Positions 26,905 to 34,493 of a stretch of DNA of 64,000 bases are shown piece by piece. Under the pieces are notes generated by a model. The model saw only the letters and a list, made by a program, of their open reading frames with translations, did not search any database and was not told where the DNA came from. Source of the DNA: CAYFYS01 sp965202905 (GTDB lineage Bacteria > Pseudomonadota > Alphaproteobacteria > MPNO01); the NCBI GenBank assembly GCA_965202905.1, contig OZ241868.1, positions 1,922,001 to 1,986,000 of the forward strand, in the 5' to 3' direction. The translations under genes were made by a program, and so were the position numbers. How positions within the stretch are numbered: the stretch's first letter is position 1; every line of letters begins with the position of its first letter.

Positions 26905-28311
26905 CTAGCGCGGCGCGCGGACCTGTTCGAGGATGCGGGCGATTGCCGGATCGCCCTTGCCCATCGGGTCGACTCTGGCAAACATCTGCCTTTCGGTCGC
27001 GCGCCAGGTCGGCGGCTTTGTCGCGTCGATGGCCATTTTCCCGCCGATCCGCATGACGGTGTACTCATCGCCCACCTCGGGGATCGAGATGTCGAGCGGG
27101 TGCAGCCGCGCGCCCGGCATGATGTGAACCTCCTCGGCTGGGTTGGTGCGGCACGAGATCGCCCACAGAATGTCCTCGGCGTTGTAGATGTCGACATCCT
27201 CGTCGACGGCGATGGCGACCTTCACGTGCAGGTTGGGGCCGGTGAGCGCCGACATCAGGACATCGCGCGCCTGACCGTCCCACTTCGCCTCCATCTGGAC
27301 GATCATCATGAACTGGGAGGCCCAGGGCGGGACGAATACGTCCTTGATGTCGGTGTTGCCGTGGGTGTCTCGCAGGCGGTTGTAATAGGTCGCTTCCATC
27401 GGCAGGGTGATCAGCGGCTGGTGGTCGGTGAACCAAGTCGCCTGCATGTGGCGGAAGATCGGGTCCTTCCGGTGGGTCACCCCGGTGATCTGAAACACCG
27501 GGGCCGGCCCCTGCGCACCGGCGCCGAACGTCGTGAATTCGCCGAACGGACCCTCGGGCGCCCGGTCGCGGGGGTGCACCATGCCTTCGATGACGACTTC
27601 CGCGTGCGCCGGTACCTCCAGGTCGATGGTCTCGCACCGGATCATCTCGATGTCTTCGCCGAGCACGCCGGCGCCGTATTCGAGCTCGTCGAAATCCTCG
27701 TGCCGGCCCGACCAGTTGGACATGATCTCGTAGACCGGGTGCAGCCCGATGGCAAAGGCCATCGGCATCGGCTCGTCCCTGGCGACGTATTTGAGGTAGT
27801 GGGCGTAGTTGTGCCGGGCGGCCATCCAGAAGGTCGCCTTCCGCGGGTCCTCGGTGAGCATCATCCGGATGACGGCCTCGTTGCGGACGCCGCTCTCGGG
27901 GTCCTTGGTGATGGTGATGCCCGAGCCCAGGTAGCGCCCGCCGTCGCCTGCCGAGTGCTGCGGGATCGGCAGCTTGTGGAGATCGACCTCCGCTCCCAGC
28001 ATCCTGATTTCCTTGACCGGGCCGTCCTCGACCATCACCGACTTGCCGCGCCCGGCGGCCATCCGTCCGGCGAGATAGGGGCAGACCTCATTGACGGCGT
28101 CCAGGCCGAGAGCCGCCGCTTGGCCGGCGCGGTCCTTGATCAGGATGTCGGTCAGCCGCCAGCCGGGATAGCCGGTCAGGTTGTGGAACATCACCGGCCC
28201 CCTGCTCTGCGAGCACAGATAGCCGATCTGGTTGTCCGGATTGACTGGATCGTGGATGTGCATGGTCCGATTGTCGATCGATTCGAGAAAAGTCCTCAGC
28301 GTGTGCGGCAT
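26905..28311 (-). CDS. UbiD-family prenyl-FMN-dependent decarboxylase
   Basis: 468 residues of the UbiD fold. Visible landmarks are the opening MPHTLRTFLESIDN, the region HNLTGYPGWRLTDIL, the Asn/Arg-rich prenyl-FMN and Mn/K binding region around RYLGSGITITKDPESGVRN, and the E-x2-R-E-like stretch APEGPFGEFTTFGAGAQGP. These enzymes (de)carboxylate aromatic or alpha,beta-unsaturated acids using prenylated FMN made by UbiX; no ubiX is in the window. The start ATG at 28311 has GGAGG 8 bases upstream. It is flanked by a RidA-family gene upstream and an MFS transporter downstream on the same strand, a likely operon for one organic acid. Confidence 0.9.
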   Translation of the reverse strand: MPHTLRTFLESIDNRTMHIHDPVNPDNQIGYLCSQSRGPVMFHNLTGYPGWRLTDILIKDRAGQAAALGLDAVNEVCPYLAGRMAAGRGKSVMVEDGPVKEIRMLGAEVDLHKLPIPQHSAGDGGRYLGSGITITKDPESGVRNEAVIRMMLTEDPRKATFWMAARHNYAHYLKYVARDEPMPMAFAIGLHPVYEIMSNWSGRHEDFDELEYGAGVLGEDIEMIRCETIDLEVPAHAEVVIEGMVHPRDRAPEGPFGEFTTFGAGAQGPAPVFQITGVTHRKDPIFRHMQATWFTDHQPLITLPMEATYYNRLRDTHGNTDIKDVFVPPWASQFMMIVQMEAKWDGQARDVLMSALTGPNLHVKVAIAVDEDVDIYNAEDILWAISCRTNPAEEVHIMPGARLHPLDISIPEVGDEYTVMRIGGKMAIDATKPPTWRATERQMFARVDPMGKGDPAIARILEQVRAPR

Positions 28312-28387
28312 ACCCGCCTCCGGGAGTTCGTATTGTCCTGGGTTTTGGCCGGATTCACGGCTGCGAACCCGACCCCGTCACGGTCGC

Positions 28388-28783
28388 TCAGCCGCTGCCG
28401 ATCTCGGCGACCGCCTCGATCTCGACCAGCAGCCCGTCCTGCAGAAGCTTGGGGGAGGTGACCGCGGTGCTCGCCGGCATGTTGTTGGTGAAGGCCTCCG
28501 AGCGCGCCTTGGAGTACTCGGCATAGCGGTCGATGTCGGTGAGGAACGCGGTGATCTTGACCACATCGTCCATGCTCGCCCCAGCCTCGGCCAGGATTTC
28601 GGCCAGGTTGGCGAAGGCCTGGCGCGACTGCGCCAGCATGTCGCCCGGCCCGACGATGTTGCCGTCCGGGCCCCAGGCCACCGTTCCCGAGACATAGACG
28701 GTGTTGCCTACCTTGATCCCCAGGTTGAACGGGAATTTTTCGGCCCACGGCCATTTCGGATTCACTTCGACTCGTTTCGGCAT
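28388..28783 (-). CDS. RidA/YjgF-family protein
   Basis: 131 residues with the RidA fold: KVGNTVYVSGTVAWGPDGNI near the start and AEYSKARSEAFTNNMPASTAV, ending VEIEAVAEIGSG. RidA members hydrolyse reactive enamines/imines or act in catabolic pathways. The usual catalytic arginine position (R105 in E. coli RidA) is not clearly kept here (MPASTAVTSPKL), so this is a non-archetypal subgroup. A G-rich ribosome-binding run ends 7 bases before the ATG at 28783. It precedes the UbiD gene by 76 bases. Confidence 0.88.
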   Translation of the reverse strand: MPKRVEVNPKWPWAEKFPFNLGIKVGNTVYVSGTVAWGPDGNIVGPGDMLAQSRQAFANLAEILAEAGASMDDVVKITAFLTDIDRYAEYSKARSEAFTNNMPASTAVTSPKLLQDGLLVEIEAVAEIGSG

Positions 28784-28812
28784 CGCGCTCCCCCCCAATG
28801 ATTCGGGTCTTC

Positions 28813-28836
28813 GTGCCCGGCCCGAAATGAATCGAG
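28813..28836 (+). repeat. Insertion-element end-like repeat, copy 1
   Basis: These 24 bases match bases 40001-40024 at all but two positions; both contain the core AATGAATCGAG after GGCCCG. Weaker similarity continues for about 40 further bases. The copy lies just upstream of the IS630-type transposase fragment and is probably one end of that element. Confidence 0.6.
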
Positions 28837-28840
28837 CGAT

Positions 28841-29068
28841 TTGAGTGCGTTGTGCTTCACCGCCTGTGTCCGGCATCGGAGAGCCCGGATCGTGCTGATC
28901 AGCGCCGATGGTATGGCCACCAACGCGATCGAGCACAAGACCGGCAAGTCGAAGACCTGCATGTGGCGCTGGCAGGAGCGTTTCGCCTCGGCAGGCGCGA
29001 ACGGCCTGTTGCGTGGCAAGACGCAGTTGCCGAGCATTGCGCCGCTGCCGCCAGAGTCAGCCAAGTAG
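28841..29068 (+). pseudogene. IS630-family transposase, N-terminal remnant
   Basis: The reading frame keeps the helix-turn-helix part of an IS630 transposase: RARIVLISADGMATNAI, then GKSKTCMWRWQERF and GLLRGKT, with a closing LPPE segment, and stops at 29068. The DDE catalytic domain is absent. A typical protein of this group is about 350 residues, so only the first fifth survives. Confidence 0.75.
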
Positions 29069-29103
29069 GATTATCCCAGGCCCCGGCAGGGACGTCAAAT
29101 CAT

Positions 29104-29419
29104 GGTAGTGTCTCAGTTTGAATCGAATTGCCTCGGCTTCGTCGCCTGTGCGTCGATCGAGTTGACGATCCATTCCTCGGTGATCCATTCCATGTCCCGC
29201 AGCGTGTCCGATACGCCCGCCGCCATCGCCGGGGCGCCTTTCAGCGTCCTGTGGATGCGCATGAAGTTGTAGTGCGTGAAGTAGAGCGAGAGCGTGTGCA
29301 GATGGTTCTCGATCTTCTTGGAGAAGCCGTTGGTCAGCCTCGTGAACCGACGCATCCACCGCGGCCCCGGTTCGACAGGCTGGGGCTGGGGCTGCGGCTT
29401 TTCAAACCGAGACACTACC
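29104..29419. mobile_element. 316-bp internally deleted insertion element with terminal inverted repeats
   Basis: The ends are 19-bp inverted repeats (29104-29122 and 29401-29419, consensus GGTAGTGTCTCRGTTTGAA, one mismatch). Immediately outside are CAAATCAT (29096-29103) and CAAATTAT (29420-29427), a possible 8-bp target duplication with one mismatch. Inside is only the C-terminal end of a DDE transposase on the minus strand. This makes it a short non-autonomous derivative of a full element. An 8-bp duplication fits IS1-type elements, but the family is not certain. Confidence 0.8.
29113..29355 (-). pseudogene. C-terminal fragment of a DDE transposase (IS1-like)
   Basis: About 80 residues remain: RRFTRLTNGFSKKIENHLHT, SLYFTHYNFMRIHRTLKGAP and AMAAGVSD. 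The end HYNFMRIHRTL with PAMAAG is the usual C-terminus of a large transposase group that many genomes label IS1 family. The upstream coding part is deleted; CCCCAG repeats precede it. It cannot act alone. Confidence 0.75.
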
Positions 29420-29472
29420 CAAATTATCTTGATCGATGGTCCGTGTTTCGGGCGGCCGGGCTTCGCGGCCAA

Positions 29473-30186
29473 TCAGCCGCCCACCGCGCCGATGCCGACA
29501 AACTCCTCGACGATGTCGGCCTCGTGCAGACTCTCCGGGGCGAGCGAGCGGACGATGGCGCCCTTCTGGATCAGCAGCACCCGGCTCGACAGCGCCGCGA
29601 CGAAGTCGAGGTTCTGCTCGACCAGCACCACCGTCAGCCCGCGCGAACGCCGCAGCGCGGCCAGGTTCCCGGCGATCTGCTCGACGATCGAGGGCTGGAT
29701 TCCCTCGGTCGGCTCGTCCAGCAGGATCAGCCGCGGCCGGGTGCACAGGCAGCGCGCGATGGCGAGGATCTGCTGCTCGCCGCCGCTGAGCGCGCCGCCT
29801 TCCCGATCGAGCAGCGGCAACAGACGTGGAAAATCGGCCAGCACCTCGTCCAGCGTACTCTCGTCCTTGCCGCCGGCCGCGACCGCGGCCATGCGCAGGT
29901 TCTCGCGCACCGTCAGGCGGGGAAAGATCTCGCGCCCCTGCGGCACATAGCCCAGCCCGCGCTGGACCCGGCGGTGGGCGCGCTCACGGGTGATGTCGGC
30001 GCCGTCGAAGACGACCGTCCCGCCGGTTGCCGGCACCAGCCCGATCAGGGTTTTCATCAGGGTGGTCTTGCCCATGCCGTTGTGGCCGAGGATGCCGACC
30101 ACCTCGCTTTCGGCGACCTCCAGATCGATGCCGACCAGGATCGGGATCCGGCCGTAATTCGCCCGCAGCCCGTCGACCGAAAGCAT
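29473..30186 (-). CDS. ABC transporter ATP-binding protein, LivF/UrtE type
   Basis: 237 residues. Walker A is GHNGMGKTTLMKTL, the signature is LSGGEQQILAIARCL, Walker B RLILLDEPTEGIQPSIVEQI. The EGIQPSI stretch after Walker B is typical of urea/short-chain-amide UrtE proteins rather than amino-acid LivF. The ATG at 30186 overlaps the stop of the second ATPase; a GTG one codon earlier is also in frame. It is the last gene of a four-gene unit, and its 3' end lies 54 bases from the 316-bp insertion element. Confidence 0.9.
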   Translation of the reverse strand: MLSVDGLRANYGRIPILVGIDLEVAESEVVGILGHNGMGKTTLMKTLIGLVPATGGTVVFDGADITRERAHRRVQRGLGYVPQGREIFPRLTVRENLRMAAVAAGGKDESTLDEVLADFPRLLPLLDREGGALSGGEQQILAIARCLCTRPRLILLDEPTEGIQPSIVEQIAGNLAALRRSRGLTVVLVEQNLDFVAALSSRVLLIQKGAIVRSLAPESLHEADIVEEFVGIGAVGG

Positions 30187-30920
30187 CACGCCTCGCCCGC
30201 CGTCGCGGCCTGCTTGCCGAGATAGACGTCGCGCACGCGCTCGTCGGCCATGATGTTGGCCATCGTGTCCTGGGCCAGGATCCGGCCTTGATGGAAGACC
30301 GTCACCTTCCCGGCGATCATCTGGATGAACTGCATGTCGTGCTCGACGACGATCAGGGCGCGGTCGACGGCGATCCCGCGGATGATCTCGGCGGTGCGCA
30401 CGACCTCGGCATGGGTCATGCCCGCGGTCGGCTCATCGAGCAGCATCAGCCGCGGGTCGCAGGCCAGCACGACCCCGAGCTCGAGCCACTGGCGCCGGCC
30501 GTGCGGCAGTTGGCCCGCCTGCTGTCCGGCCTGTTCGTCGAGTCCCACCTGGGCGATGATCCGCTCGACCGTCCGCCGCGTGGCGGCGCGGTCGCGCCTG
30601 CGGCCGGCGGCGAGCCGCAGGTTCTCGGCCACGCTCAGCCCGTCGAACAGGCTCGGCACCTGCGTCTTGATCGCGATCCCGCGGCGGGCGATCTCGTGCG
30701 GCTCATCGCCGGCGATGTCCGCCCCGTCGAAGACGATACGGCCCGCCGTCGGGCGGAGCTGGCCGATCAGGCACTTGAAAAACGTCGATTTGCCCGCGCC
30801 GTTGGGCCCGATCAGGCAGCGCAGCTCACCGTCATCGAGCGAGAAGTTCGCATCCTCGACCGCGGTCACGCCGCCGAAGCGCATGGTGAGCGAATCGGTC
30901 CGCAGCAGCGGTGCGCTCAT
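30186..30920 (-). CDS. ABC transporter ATP-binding protein, LivG/UrtD type
   Basis: 244 residues. Walker A is GPNGAGKSTFFKCL, Walker B RLMLLDEPTAGMTHAEVVRT, which resembles UrtD. The signature region reads LPHGRRQWLELGVVLA, where many ABC ATPases have LSGGQ; this L-x-H-G-x-x-x-x-L-E form is normal for LivG/UrtD. The ATG overlaps the stop of the permease by four bases (ATGA), indicating coupling. Confidence 0.9.
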   Translation of the reverse strand: MSAPLLRTDSLTMRFGGVTAVEDANFSLDDGELRCLIGPNGAGKSTFFKCLIGQLRPTAGRIVFDGADIAGDEPHEIARRGIAIKTQVPSLFDGLSVAENLRLAAGRRRDRAATRRTVERIIAQVGLDEQAGQQAGQLPHGRRQWLELGVVLACDPRLMLLDEPTAGMTHAEVVRTAEIIRGIAVDRALIVVEHDMQFIQMIAGKVTVFHQGRILAQDTMANIMADERVRDVYLGKQAATAGEA

Positions 30921-31912
30921 CGCAACTTCGCCGCCAGCCGGTCGGCCAGGCGGCCCGCCATCGGGACGACGCCGCGCGGGACGAACAGGACGATGGCGAC
31001 GAAGATCACCCCGAGCACGATGTTAACGTCGGCGTATTTGGTCTCGCCGAGCCAAGTGGTCAGGTACTGGATCAGGACGCAGCCGATCACCGCGCCCAGC
31101 AGCGAGCCGAGCCCGCCGACCAGGAGCCACATGATGATCTGGGCGGTGAAGAACAGCCCGAAGACCGGCGGGCTGACATAGTTCTGCGTCGCGGCGAAGA
31201 GCACGCCCGAGATGCCGGCAATGCCCGCGCCGATCGTCAGCACGATCAGCTTGTGGCGCCGTGCGTCATAGCCCAGCAGACCGGCCCGGACCTCGTTCTC
31301 GCGGATCGCGATGACCACGCGCCCGAAATTGCTCGCCAGCAGCAGCCTGAGGCCGACATAGACCAGGATCAGCAGCACCGCGGCGGGGGCGTACAGGCTG
31401 TCGAACTCGATCAACGCCGCCGGGTCGCCCGGTACGTTGATCGAGGGAACCCCGGGGATGCCGTTGTAGCCGCCGAGCAGCGCCTTGCCGATGCGGTAGT
31501 CGCTGCCCGCGGAGGCGCCGATCAGATAGTAGAAGACCAGCGAGACCGCGAGCGTGATCACCGCCAGATAGATATCGCTCACCCGGCCCCAGAACATGAA
31601 GTATCCCAGCACCGCAGCCAGCAGCATCGGCAGCACGATGGCGATCAGGATCGGTGCCGTGCTCTCGCCGAGATTGATCGCCGCGACCGCATAGGCATAG
31701 GCGCCCAGGCCGAAGAAGGCCGACTGTCCGAAGCACAGGATGCCGCCGCAGCCCCAGACCAGCGCCAAGCTGAGCGCCAGGATGGCCATGGCGATGAACT
31801 GCGTCAGATCGACCAGCGCGGACAGCTCCAGCACCGCCGGCACGCCGAACACCAGAGCGAGCGCGACGACCGCAAGCGCGAGGATCTCCGCGGTTCCGCC
31901 CGGGACCCTCAC
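30917..31912 (-). CDS. ABC transporter permease, LivM/UrtC type
   Basis: 331 residues with about ten hydrophobic segments. The permease coupling region is SLALVWGCGGILCFGQSAFFGLGAY and the conserved RENEVRAGLLGYDARRHKL follows. I place the start at GTG 31912, which overlaps the stop of the upstream permease (GTGA). A longer frame that runs upstream through the LivH gene is a shadow. Pairs with the LivH-type permease to form the membrane channel. Confidence 0.9.
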   Translation of the reverse strand: MRVPGGTAEILALAVVALALVFGVPAVLELSALVDLTQFIAMAILALSLALVWGCGGILCFGQSAFFGLGAYAYAVAAINLGESTAPILIAIVLPMLLAAVLGYFMFWGRVSDIYLAVITLAVSLVFYYLIGASAGSDYRIGKALLGGYNGIPGVPSINVPGDPAALIEFDSLYAPAAVLLILVYVGLRLLLASNFGRVVIAIRENEVRAGLLGYDARRHKLIVLTIGAGIAGISGVLFAATQNYVSPPVFGLFFTAQIIMWLLVGGLGSLLGAVIGCVLIQYLTTWLGETKYADVNIVLGVIFVAIVLFVPRGVVPMAGRLADRLAAKLR

Positions 31913-32775
31913 AGGCTCCTCCGGAAATAGCGCCCGGTGATGCCGGCCGGCAGGAGCCGCAGCAGGACGATGGCGACGATCAGGAGCGCGACCTCGCCCA
32001 CCACCGGCCGGCTGAGGAAGGTGACCGCTTGGCTGACGGTGCCGAACAGGAAGGACGCGGCCCCGGCGCCGGTCAGCGCCACCGCCCCGCCGCCGATCAC
32101 GGTGATGAAGGCCTTGACGACATAGGTCACGCCGATGTCGGGCAGGACGCCGGCGATCGGGGCGAGGATCGCGCCGGCAAGGCCGCTGAGCGCGGCGCCG
32201 ATCCCGAAGGTGACCGCGTAGACCCGGTCGATGGACACGCCGAGCGCGCGGGCCATCGCCGCGTTCTGCATCGTCCCGCGCGCGATCAGACCGAAGCGGG
32301 TGTATTTGAGGCCGCAATAGAGCACGACCAGGATCACCGCCGTGATGCCGATTACGAAGAACGTATAGCCGCCTTCGCGGTAGACGCCGATGGCGACATT
32401 GCCGAGCGGCGGGGCGGCGCCCTTCTGGTGATAGCCGAGCACGGTCGCGGCGAAGCCAATCAGGAACAGGCTCAGCCCCCAGGTCGCGAGCACGGTCTCG
32501 ATCACCCGGCCGTAGAGATGGCGGATGATAAGCCGCTCGACCGCGATTCCGAAGACGCCGACGGTCACCGGCGCCACGATCAACATCGCGATCCAGAAGT
32601 TCACCCCTTCTGCGAGCGCCAGGAGGAACGCATAGCCGCCCAGCATCAGGAACTCGCCGTGGGCGAAGTTGATCACCCCCATCATGCCGAAGATGATCGC
32701 CAGCCCGACCGAGACCAGCGCCAAGCTGGCGACCGCATAGAGGATCTGTACGATGACGACGAGCGCGAGCTCCAT
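31909..32775 (-). CDS. ABC transporter permease, LivH/UrtB type
   Basis: 288 residues, about eight spans. Typical LivH stretches are GMMGVINFAHGEFLMLGGY near the N-terminus and ARALGVSIDRVYAVTFGIGAALSG. First gene of the four-gene ABC unit. No periplasmic substrate-binding protein gene (LivK/UrtA) is found upstream or anywhere in the window, which is unusual because this family depends on one. Substrate is probably an amide, urea or branched-chain amino acid. Confidence 0.9.
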   Translation of the reverse strand: MELALVVIVQILYAVASLALVSVGLAIIFGMMGVINFAHGEFLMLGGYAFLLALAEGVNFWIAMLIVAPVTVGVFGIAVERLIIRHLYGRVIETVLATWGLSLFLIGFAATVLGYHQKGAAPPLGNVAIGVYREGGYTFFVIGITAVILVVLYCGLKYTRFGLIARGTMQNAAMARALGVSIDRVYAVTFGIGAALSGLAGAILAPIAGVLPDIGVTYVVKAFITVIGGGAVALTGAGAASFLFGTVSQAVTFLSRPVVGEVALLIVAIVLLRLLPAGITGRYFRRSL

Positions 32776-32926
32776 CGCGCGGCGCTAGGCCGGACGGATC
32801 GCGCGCGCGCCGGGTACGCCGGCTGTTCCGGGCATTCGGCCCCCCCCTTCGGCCGGCTTCTCGATCGCCGCCTCGCGAAACGCTAGCAGCGCGCGGGACA
32901 TCCAGCAAGGCGAGCCCGCCGCCGGT

Positions 32927-33694
32927 TCATGCAATCGAGATGTTCCAGGCGCCGCAGACGTGGATGGTCTGGCCGGCGACGTAACGGCCTTCCGGTCCGC
33001 ACAGGAAGCGCACCATGGCGGCGATCTCGTCCACCGTCCCCATGCGGCCCATCGGCGGCGGACGCTCGCGGAAATGCGCGGGCACGTGTCCGGGCGCATG
33101 GTAGTTGTCGATGCTGCCGGGCGAGACGCAGTTGACGTTGATGCCGGCGGGCGCAAGCTCCACGGCCAGCGCCGCGGTCATGCCGGCAAGCCCCGCCTTG
33201 GCGGCGGCGACGGCCGAGCGGTTCTTCACGCCGGCGTGGCCGGAGACCCCGCCGATATTGATGATCGAGCCGCCGCCGGCCGCCTTCAGGTGAGGCACCG
33301 CGGCGCCGATGCAAGCGAACGCGGCATCGAGCGTATTCGACTGAACGTCGCGCCATTCGGCGAACGTCGTCTCCTCGACCGGCTTGGCGATCCGGTGCGA
33401 GACGTTGTTGACCAGGATGTCGAGCTGGCCGAATCCGTCGATTGCGGCGGCGATCAGGCCCGCCGCCTGGTCCGGGTCGCTGACATCGGCCAGATGGACC
33501 AGCGCCCTGCCGCCGGCGGCCTCGGCCTCGCCGGCGATCGCGCGCGCGGCCTCGGCCGATTGACGTCCGTTGATCACGACCGATGCGCCGTCCCCGGCGA
33601 ACGCAAGCGCGGTCGCCCGCCCGATCCCCCGGACGCTGCCGGTGACGACCGCGACCTTGCCCGCGAGCGCGGCGGGATTTCCGGTTTCATTCAT
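32927..33694 (-). CDS. SDR-family protein lacking the catalytic tyrosine
   Basis: 255 residues with a normal cofactor loop VVTGSVRGIGRATALAF and LVNNVSHRI. The catalytic region reads GGVSGHAGVKNRSAVAAAKAG: the lysine is present but the residue four before it is Val instead of Tyr. A related SDR subgroup with a His-Val pair in this place is known from other proteobacteria, so this may be a distinct subgroup rather than decay. C-terminus ends HVCGAWNISIA. GGGGAG precedes the ATG at 33694. Reaction unknown. It is upstream of the ABC unit on the same strand, 151 bases away. Confidence 0.85.
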   Translation of the reverse strand: MNETGNPAALAGKVAVVTGSVRGIGRATALAFAGDGASVVINGRQSAEAARAIAGEAEAAGGRALVHLADVSDPDQAAGLIAAAIDGFGQLDILVNNVSHRIAKPVEETTFAEWRDVQSNTLDAAFACIGAAVPHLKAAGGGSIINIGGVSGHAGVKNRSAVAAAKAGLAGMTAALAVELAPAGINVNCVSPGSIDNYHAPGHVPAHFRERPPPMGRMGTVDEIAAMVRFLCGPEGRYVAGQTIHVCGAWNISIA

Positions 33695-33921
33695 CGACAG
33701 GCTCCCCTGGTTTGCGTTGCCGGCGCTGCGGCATCGAGCCGGGCCCAGGGTAACGCACCGGGCAGGGGCGGGCGAAGCGCTATACGGGCTTGGGCCGGCG
33801 GTGCGGGCGGAGGTCGAGATCGAGGCGACCGAGCCGGCGCCCTGAGCCGCCCGGCCTGCGCGCCGCGCGCAGGCGCCACGATCCGCCAAAGGTACGCCAA
33901 ATCAGCGAGGTGGAAATCGAC

Positions 33922-34480
33922 ATGCAGTTGGGCAAGCCGCCGTTTCGCGCCGATCAAATCGGTAGCCTGTTGAGGCCGGAGGAGCTCAAAAACGCGATCG
34001 AAAAGCACGAGCGCGGAGAGATTCCGACCAAGTCCGGCGCGAGATCGAGGACCGGTGCATCCGCGCGGTCGTCAAACTACAGGAGCAGACCGGTATTCCG
34101 AAGTTTCACGACCGCCACCGGCGCATCGGCGAGGATCCGGAGACGCTGCCGGGCTTCTAAGCGAAGATAATCAACGCCTGCATCGAGAACCGGCCCGAGG
34201 GCCCGAGGGCCGGCGTCCACATGTGCCGCAGCAACGTGCGCGGCGCGTGGGGTGCCGAGGGCGGATACGAGCCGGTCGCCAAGGCGCTCCTGGGCGAGCT
34301 CGAGGTCGACTGCCTGTTCATGGAGCACGACGCGCCGCGGTCGGGCGATTTCACCCCGCTGCGCCATCTGGAGGGCGAGGACAAGCTGGTCGTGCTGAGC
34401 CTGATTATCTCCAAAAAGCCTCGGCTCGAGCTCAAGGACGAAATCAAGCGCCGGATCGAACGGACCGGGCTCTCGAACCC
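33922..34480 (+). pseudogene. MetE-like (cobalamin-independent methionine synthase type) methyltransferase, broken
   Basis: The start MQLGKPPFRADQIGSLLRP and ENRPEGPRAGVHMCRSNVRG plus FMEHDAPRSGDFTPLRHLEG are classic for the short MetE-like proteins found beside catabolic genes (the HMCRGN motif carries zinc-binding His and Cys). The frame shifts near 34020-34035, a stop follows KLQEQTGIPKFHDR, and much of the middle (roughly 200 residues) is missing before NACIENRPEG. The C-terminus ends abruptly at about 34480, where the convergent hutU begins. Not functional. Confidence 0.8.
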
Positions 34481-34493
34481 GACGCAGGCTGCG

